Origin: Sporosarcina ureae
Lineage (GTDB): Bacteria > Bacillota > Bacilli > Bacillales_A > Planococcaceae
NCBI RefSeq assembly: GCF_002101375.1
Contig: NZ_CP015207.1
Span: 982,001-1,046,000 of the forward strand
Length of the DNA: 64,000 nt
Reading direction: 5' to 3'
Under the pieces are notes generated by a model. The model was given only the letters and a program-made list of their open reading frames with translations. It did not search any database and was not told the origin of the DNA. Each line of letters opens with the position of its first letter. Within the stretch, counting starts at the first letter, position 1. Positions 60,497-64,000 of this stretch are shown here, piece after piece. Both the position numbers and the translations under genes were made by a program.

Positions 60497-60596
60497 TGAG
60501 ATATTATCTCAGACGACTTTCTTAATTTATTAAGGAGTGACGTCTATTTTTAAATCCTAATTTCAAAATCTTTTAGAAATCAGGATTTGCTTTTAA
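60497..60596 (+). promoter_or_regulatory. Leader of the opuC-like operon with terminator-like hairpin
   Basis: Three hairpins precede the first gene: TGAGAT/ATCTCA (60497-60511); CTTAAT/ATTAAG (60521-60534) enclosed by GACG/CGTC (60512-60544); and AAATCCTAATTTC / GAAATCAGGATTT (60552-60588) followed by GCTTTTAA. The last looks like an intrinsic terminator, only 20 bases before the ribosome binding site, so the operon may be controlled by attenuation. Confidence 0.5.
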
Positions 60597-60615
60597 TTAC
60601 ATACAGGAGGTACTT

Positions 60616-61752
60616 ATGCTTAAGTTTGAAAACGTTACCAAAGTGTACGAAGGTGGATTTCAAGCCGTGAAATCTGTCAACTTCGAGATTGCTGAAGGTG
60701 AATTACTAGTTCTGATAGGACCTAGTGGTTCAGGTAAGTCTACTACAATGAAAATGATTAACCGGATTATTCCACACACCAGTGGGAAAATTTCTATCAA
60801 CGGCAAAGATATCAAATCTTACAACGCCGCTGAACTCCGCAGAAATATTGGTTATGTCATTCAACAAATCGGTCTTTTTCCTCATTATACGATTGAAAAG
60901 AATATTTCTATTGTACCCCAACTCAAAAATTGGGATGAAAAAGAAATTAAAACACGTGTAATAGAATTACTTGAATTAGTCGGGCTTGATCCCGAAATAT
61001 ATGCTACACGTTATCCGAAAGAATTATCAGGTGGACAACAACAACGTGTCGGCATTGCGAGAGCGCTTGCAGCGGATCCGGATGTTATTTTAATGGATGA
61101 ACCATTCAGTGCGCTTGATCCCATTACACGTGAACAGCTGCAAGAAGAATTACTTAAGCTACACAAAAAGTTAAAGAAGACCATTGTCTTTGTTACACAC
61201 GACATGGACGAAGCGTTAAAGATGGGCGATCGTATTGCTATTATGAAAGACGGCAATTTACTTCAGTTAGACACTCCAGAGAAATTACTACACGAACCCG
61301 CTCACGGCTTTGTAGAAGAATTTATGGGTAAGCATCGAATTATCCAAAACCCTGAACTGATGCCTGTTACGGAAATAATGGCAGAGAAGGTTGTCACTAC
61401 CCGTTCCAACATTTCTCCAGAACGAGCCATTTCGCTTATACGTCAACGAAAAATAACAGATCTTCTCGTCTTAGATGATCATAAGAAGCTACTCGGGATT
61501 GTTTCTGCTTACGATTTAATTAAAAATGTAGATGGCATTAAAACCATTGATGAAGTGATGAAGCCAGCCGTACCTTTTTTAGTGGATACGGCAACAGCGA
61601 AAGATGCCATTATCATGATGGATACCTCACCGTTCGGCATGATTCCAATTGTCGATGAACATCATACACTGGTAGGACTCGTCAACCGTGGCTCCTTACT
61701 CTCTGCGATGTCTAGTCAATGGACAGATAAGGGGGCCGATCTACATGAATGA
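60616..61752 (+). CDS. opuCA: Osmoprotectant ABC transporter ATP-binding protein (OpuCA-like)
   Basis: 378 residues with AGGAGGT upstream. Walker A GPSGSGKST, signature LSGGQQQR, Walker B VILMDEPFSALDP and VTHDMDEA are present, then two CBS domains (about 255-365: VTEIMAEKVVTT; IDEVMKPAVPF) typical of the glycine betaine/proline/choline family. CBS domains sense ionic strength or nucleotides. It overlaps the permease gene by 8 bases. Confidence 0.92.
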   Translation: MLKFENVTKVYEGGFQAVKSVNFEIAEGELLVLIGPSGSGKSTTMKMINRIIPHTSGKISINGKDIKSYNAAELRRNIGYVIQQIGLFPHYTIEKNISIVPQLKNWDEKEIKTRVIELLELVGLDPEIYATRYPKELSGGQQQRVGIARALAADPDVILMDEPFSALDPITREQLQEELLKLHKKLKKTIVFVTHDMDEALKMGDRIAIMKDGNLLQLDTPEKLLHEPAHGFVEEFMGKHRIIQNPELMPVTEIMAEKVVTTRSNISPERAISLIRQRKITDLLVLDDHKKLLGIVSAYDLIKNVDGIKTIDEVMKPAVPFLVDTATAKDAIIMMDTSPFGMIPIVDEHHTLVGLVNRGSLLSAMSSQWTDKGADLHE

Positions 61753-62398
61753 TTTAAATATATGGCAACAACTGGTGGAACAAACCAAATTGCGATGGCC
61801 GGAAGTGCTCGAAGCAACGTCCATCCATATTCAACTCGTATTCTTCTCGATGATCCTCGCGGTGCTCATTGCTGTAACGCTCGGGATTCTCATTACGCGC
61901 GTACCAAAACTTAAAACTGGAGTCCTTGGCGCGGCAGGCATCATGCAAACCATCCCTAGTTTAGCTGTACTGGGTTTTATGATTCCTATCTTCGGAATTG
62001 GCGTGAAAACCGCAATTGCTGCGTTATTCCTTTACTCTTTACTGCCTATTATGCGAAACACATACACGGGAATTAAAGACGTGGATCCAGCTACAATCGA
62101 AGCCGCGAGAGGTATGGGTATGACGAGCATGCAAATTTTGTTTAAAGTAGAATTGCCTCTTGCAATCCCTATTATTATGGCCGGAATTCGAACAGCTGCG
62201 GTCATTAACGTCGGTAACGCGACACTGGCAGCATTCATCGGAGCAGGTGGGCTCGGCGACTTCATTTTCCTCGGAATTACACGTGGAATTGACGGATTGA
62301 TTTTACTTGGAGCCATTCCAGCGGCGATCCTTGCGATTGCCCTTGAAACGTTCTTTAGCGCCGTTGAACGTTGGACGACGCCGGAAGGATTGAAATGA
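61745..62398 (+). CDS. opuCB: Osmoprotectant ABC transporter permease (OpuCB-like)
   Basis: 217 residues from the ATG at 61745. Five or six helices with the inner-membrane-component motif around EAARGMGMTSMQILFKVELPLAIP, matching OpuCB/OpuCD. It probably forms a homodimer, because the second permease gene of typical opuC operons is missing. The start overlaps the upstream gene and the stop overlaps the next start (ATGA). Confidence 0.91.
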   Translation: MNDLNIWQQLVEQTKLRWPEVLEATSIHIQLVFFSMILAVLIAVTLGILITRVPKLKTGVLGAAGIMQTIPSLAVLGFMIPIFGIGVKTAIAALFLYSLLPIMRNTYTGIKDVDPATIEAARGMGMTSMQILFKVELPLAIPIIMAGIRTAAVINVGNATLAAFIGAGGLGDFIFLGITRGIDGLILLGAIPAAILAIALETFFSAVERWTTPEGLK

Positions 62399-63291
62399 TG
62401 TTAAAAAACAAACTTACACTATCGCTTGTCACAATCTTACTGGCCAGCCTACTTTCAGGCTGTATATTCAATGAAAAAGATTCACTTAGACTCGGTTCCC
62501 GGAATAATACCGAAAGTATTATTTTGTCTCACGTAATGGGACAATTAATTGAGGATAGATTAGGTATAGATATTCTCTACAAAGAAAACCTGGGTGGCTC
62601 GTCGGTCGTTTGGAACGCCATGACAAATGACCATATCGATGTCATCCCTGACTATACGGGAACTATTGTGGTGACGTATTACCACGAAGAACCCGGGACA
62701 GCTGAAGAAACATTAGCAACGACCAAACGACTTGTCGCGGGTGACCATATCACCGCACTCGGTACGTTCGGATTCAATAATACGTATACACTAGCATTGG
62801 ATGAGGCGAAAGCTGAAGAGCTCGGCCTTGTGACGTTTAGTGATTTCGCTAAAGTTTCGAAAGACTTTACATTGGGCGCAGTGTTCGAATTTATTGACCG
62901 GCCAGATGGATTACCTGGTTTCCAAACGGAATATGACATTGCGTTTAAAGATGTCAAAGGAATGGACCACGGCATGATGTATCGCGCGATTGGTGCAAAT
63001 GAAGTAGATGTTATTAACTCCTACACGACAGATGGACAGCTGGCGATTGCGAATCTACGCGTGTTAGAAGATGACAAATCGTACTTCCCTCCCTACCACG
63101 CACTGCCGTTAGTACGGGATGAAACACTCAAAGAATACCCAGAACTTAAAGAAATTCTCGGCCTTCTCGAAGGTAAAATCGATGAAGAGACCATGCAAGT
63201 CATGAATGGAAAAGTCGATAATGACGGTATTATGGTTGAACTCGTCGCCAAGGAATTTTTGGTGGATAGTGGGTTAATTGAAGAGAAGTAA
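62395..63291 (+). CDS. opuCC: Osmoprotectant-binding lipoprotein (OpuCC-like)
   Basis: 298 residues from ATG 62395 (a second ATG follows at once). The lipobox LLSGC places the lipidated Cys near residue 21. The solute-binding domain has GSRNNTESIILSHVMGQLIEDRLG, then IDVIPDYTGTIVVTYY, typical of the OpuAC/OpuCC glycine-betaine binding family. It binds betaine, choline, carnitine or related compounds. Last gene of the operon, with its own terminator. Confidence 0.91.
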   Translation: MMLKNKLTLSLVTILLASLLSGCIFNEKDSLRLGSRNNTESIILSHVMGQLIEDRLGIDILYKENLGGSSVVWNAMTNDHIDVIPDYTGTIVVTYYHEEPGTAEETLATTKRLVAGDHITALGTFGFNNTYTLALDEAKAEELGLVTFSDFAKVSKDFTLGAVFEFIDRPDGLPGFQTEYDIAFKDVKGMDHGMMYRAIGANEVDVINSYTTDGQLAIANLRVLEDDKSYFPPYHALPLVRDETLKEYPELKEILGLLEGKIDEETMQVMNGKVDNDGIMVELVAKEFLVDSGLIEEK

Positions 63292-63295
63292 ATGG

Positions 63296-63340
63296 AAACA
63301 GCGCATTTCTTGTGTGTAAACAAGAAATGCGCTGTTTTTT
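63296..63340 (+). terminator. Intrinsic terminator after the opuC-like operon
   Basis: ACAGCGCATTTCTTG pairs with CAAGAAATGCGCTGT, followed by TTTTT. Confidence 0.87.
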
Positions 63341-63348
63341 CGTAGACG

Positions 63349-63416
63349 GTACCAGGTCCGCACACAACTTCAACACAATTCAGAATAGTTTATGAATTGT
63401 GTCGGGACCTGGTACC
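63349..63416. repeat. REP-like palindromic element (copy 7)
   Basis: The best preserved copy: GGTACCAGGTCC and GGGACCTGGTACC at the ends, ACACAATTCA / TGAATTGTGT inside, with a one-sided bulge of about 11 bases. Confidence 0.8.
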
Positions 63417-63516
63417 CGTTTCAAAATAGAACCATATGTAGTGCTTCCTTTACTGATATACTAAAGGTAACGATTGTTAAGAATATACTACCTATTAGTA
63501 CAAGTGAGGGATGATA

Positions 63517-64000
63517 GTGAGAAAAGCTTGGAAGTTAGCAGACTTTAGAAAATTGAGTGGTATGGAGATTCCACTATATATCTTGATGTTTTTTGCCGTC
63601 CCAATAAGCTTGACCTTTCATAGCAAATTACCGATTTTATTTATTTTCTATATGGTATTCGCGATCGTCTTATTTTTAGCCATATGGTATCGCAAACATA
63701 AAAAGGAAAGAACTTATCCAAAATATTACGGAATTTCACTCTCGTTCTTTCTAACAGTCTCCATTGCCGCTTTTTATTCTTTACTTACTCCGAATTTAAA
63801 CGCAGCAGGATATGGCTACGTGATAGGCTTCTTTGCTTATCTGGCAGCGGTATATATTTTACTGATTTATTTATTTAACTTCATTTACTTCCTTGTACTT
63901 AAGCGAGTGTTTCCTTCAGAAAAGGAAAACAATGAGGATGAAGTAGAGGAATTGAGCTTGAAAGAAATCTCAAAAACTATGGACTTGGATAGACAAAAGC
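63517..64000 (+). CDS. Hypothetical membrane protein, partial
   Basis: The first 161 residues are visible from a GTG at 63517 (GAGGG upstream). Five hydrophobic helices are predicted (about residues 18-36, 38-58, 70-88, 100-125, 127-145), followed by an acidic tail (SEKENNEDEVEELSL). The C-terminus lies beyond the window. No family is recognised. Confidence 0.7.
   Translation, partial: MRKAWKLADFRKLSGMEIPLYILMFFAVPISLTFHSKLPILFIFYMVFAIVLFLAIWYRKHKKERTYPKYYGISLSFFLTVSIAAFYSLLTPNLNAAGYGYVIGFFAYLAAVYILLIYLFNFIYFLVLKRVFPSEKENNEDEVEELSLKEISKTMDLDRQK

Noticed and set aside
37911-63416. CRISPR-like reading of the repeated palindromes
   Set aside because: Copies are kilobases apart, imperfect, in no regular array and without cas genes.

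Overview
The window looks like chromosomal DNA of an endospore-forming member of the Bacillales, most likely Planococcaceae and Sporosarcina-like. This is inferred from moderate-to-low GC, strong AGGAGG-type ribosome binding sites, frequent GTG/TTG starts, and spore genes: cwlJ, a CotY/CotZ-type coat protein and a YheC/YheD-type ATP-grasp protein. No rRNA, tRNA, CRISPR array, prophage or intact transposase was found. Two genes run off the ends: a 5'-3' exonuclease at the left and a membrane protein at the right.

Layout. 0-5.4 kb: exonuclease, two tandem Pro/Gly/His/Gln-rich repeat proteins with a shared C-terminal domain, an AlkD-like DNA repair protein, a CotZ-like coat protein and two adjacent ATP-grasp proteins. 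5.7-9.4 kb: a GlcD-type FAD oxidase translationally coupled to a BASS-family transporter, then a CapA-like protein. 9.5-21.2 kb: two copies of a cassette made of an SCO copper lipoprotein, a Tat-exported gluconate-dehydrogenase subunit 3 and a GMC flavoprotein. They bracket an OsmC-like protein that lacks both cysteines, a pair of covarying hairpin repeats, and a polysaccharide deacetylase / ECF sigma / anti-sigma operon. 21.6-27.3 kb: cwlJ, a DHH-CBS-tRNA nucleotidyltransferase fusion, a pentapeptide-repeat protein of the form G[FY][DN]xx, and a probable EVE-HNH nuclease. 27.7-30.3 kb: a LytTR regulator, DUF3021 protein and ABC exporter cassette. 30.4-38.8 kb: small hypothetical and lipoprotein genes, a glyoxalase I/II pair, a GC-rich structured intergenic region, a deaminase, a zinc alcohol dehydrogenase, and the fused remnants of a TetR gene and an acyl-CoA dehydrogenase gene.

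39-43 kb: a DASS anion transporter next to a DcuS/DcuR-like (CitA/CitB-type) two-component system. 43-50.5 kb: a YdjM-like membrane protein, AtoE, a 3-ketosteroid-dehydrogenase-like flavoprotein, an exported amidohydrolase and an SDR. 53.6-59.8 kb: a six-gene ketone-body / 3-hydroxybutyrate operon (scoA, scoB, GntP permease, 3-hydroxyacyl-CoA dehydrogenase, 3-hydroxybutyrate-dehydrogenase-like SDR, thiolase) with a divergent TetR regulator and a perfect 14-bp operator-like palindrome between them. 60.6-63.3 kb: a three-gene OpuC-like osmoprotectant ABC transporter whose leader contains a terminator-like hairpin.

A roughly 50-70 bp imperfect palindrome family (ends GGTACCAGGTCC / GGGACCTGGTACC) occurs at about nine sites, all between 37.9 and 63.4 kb. 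It resembles REP/BIME elements, and no matching transposase is present in the window.
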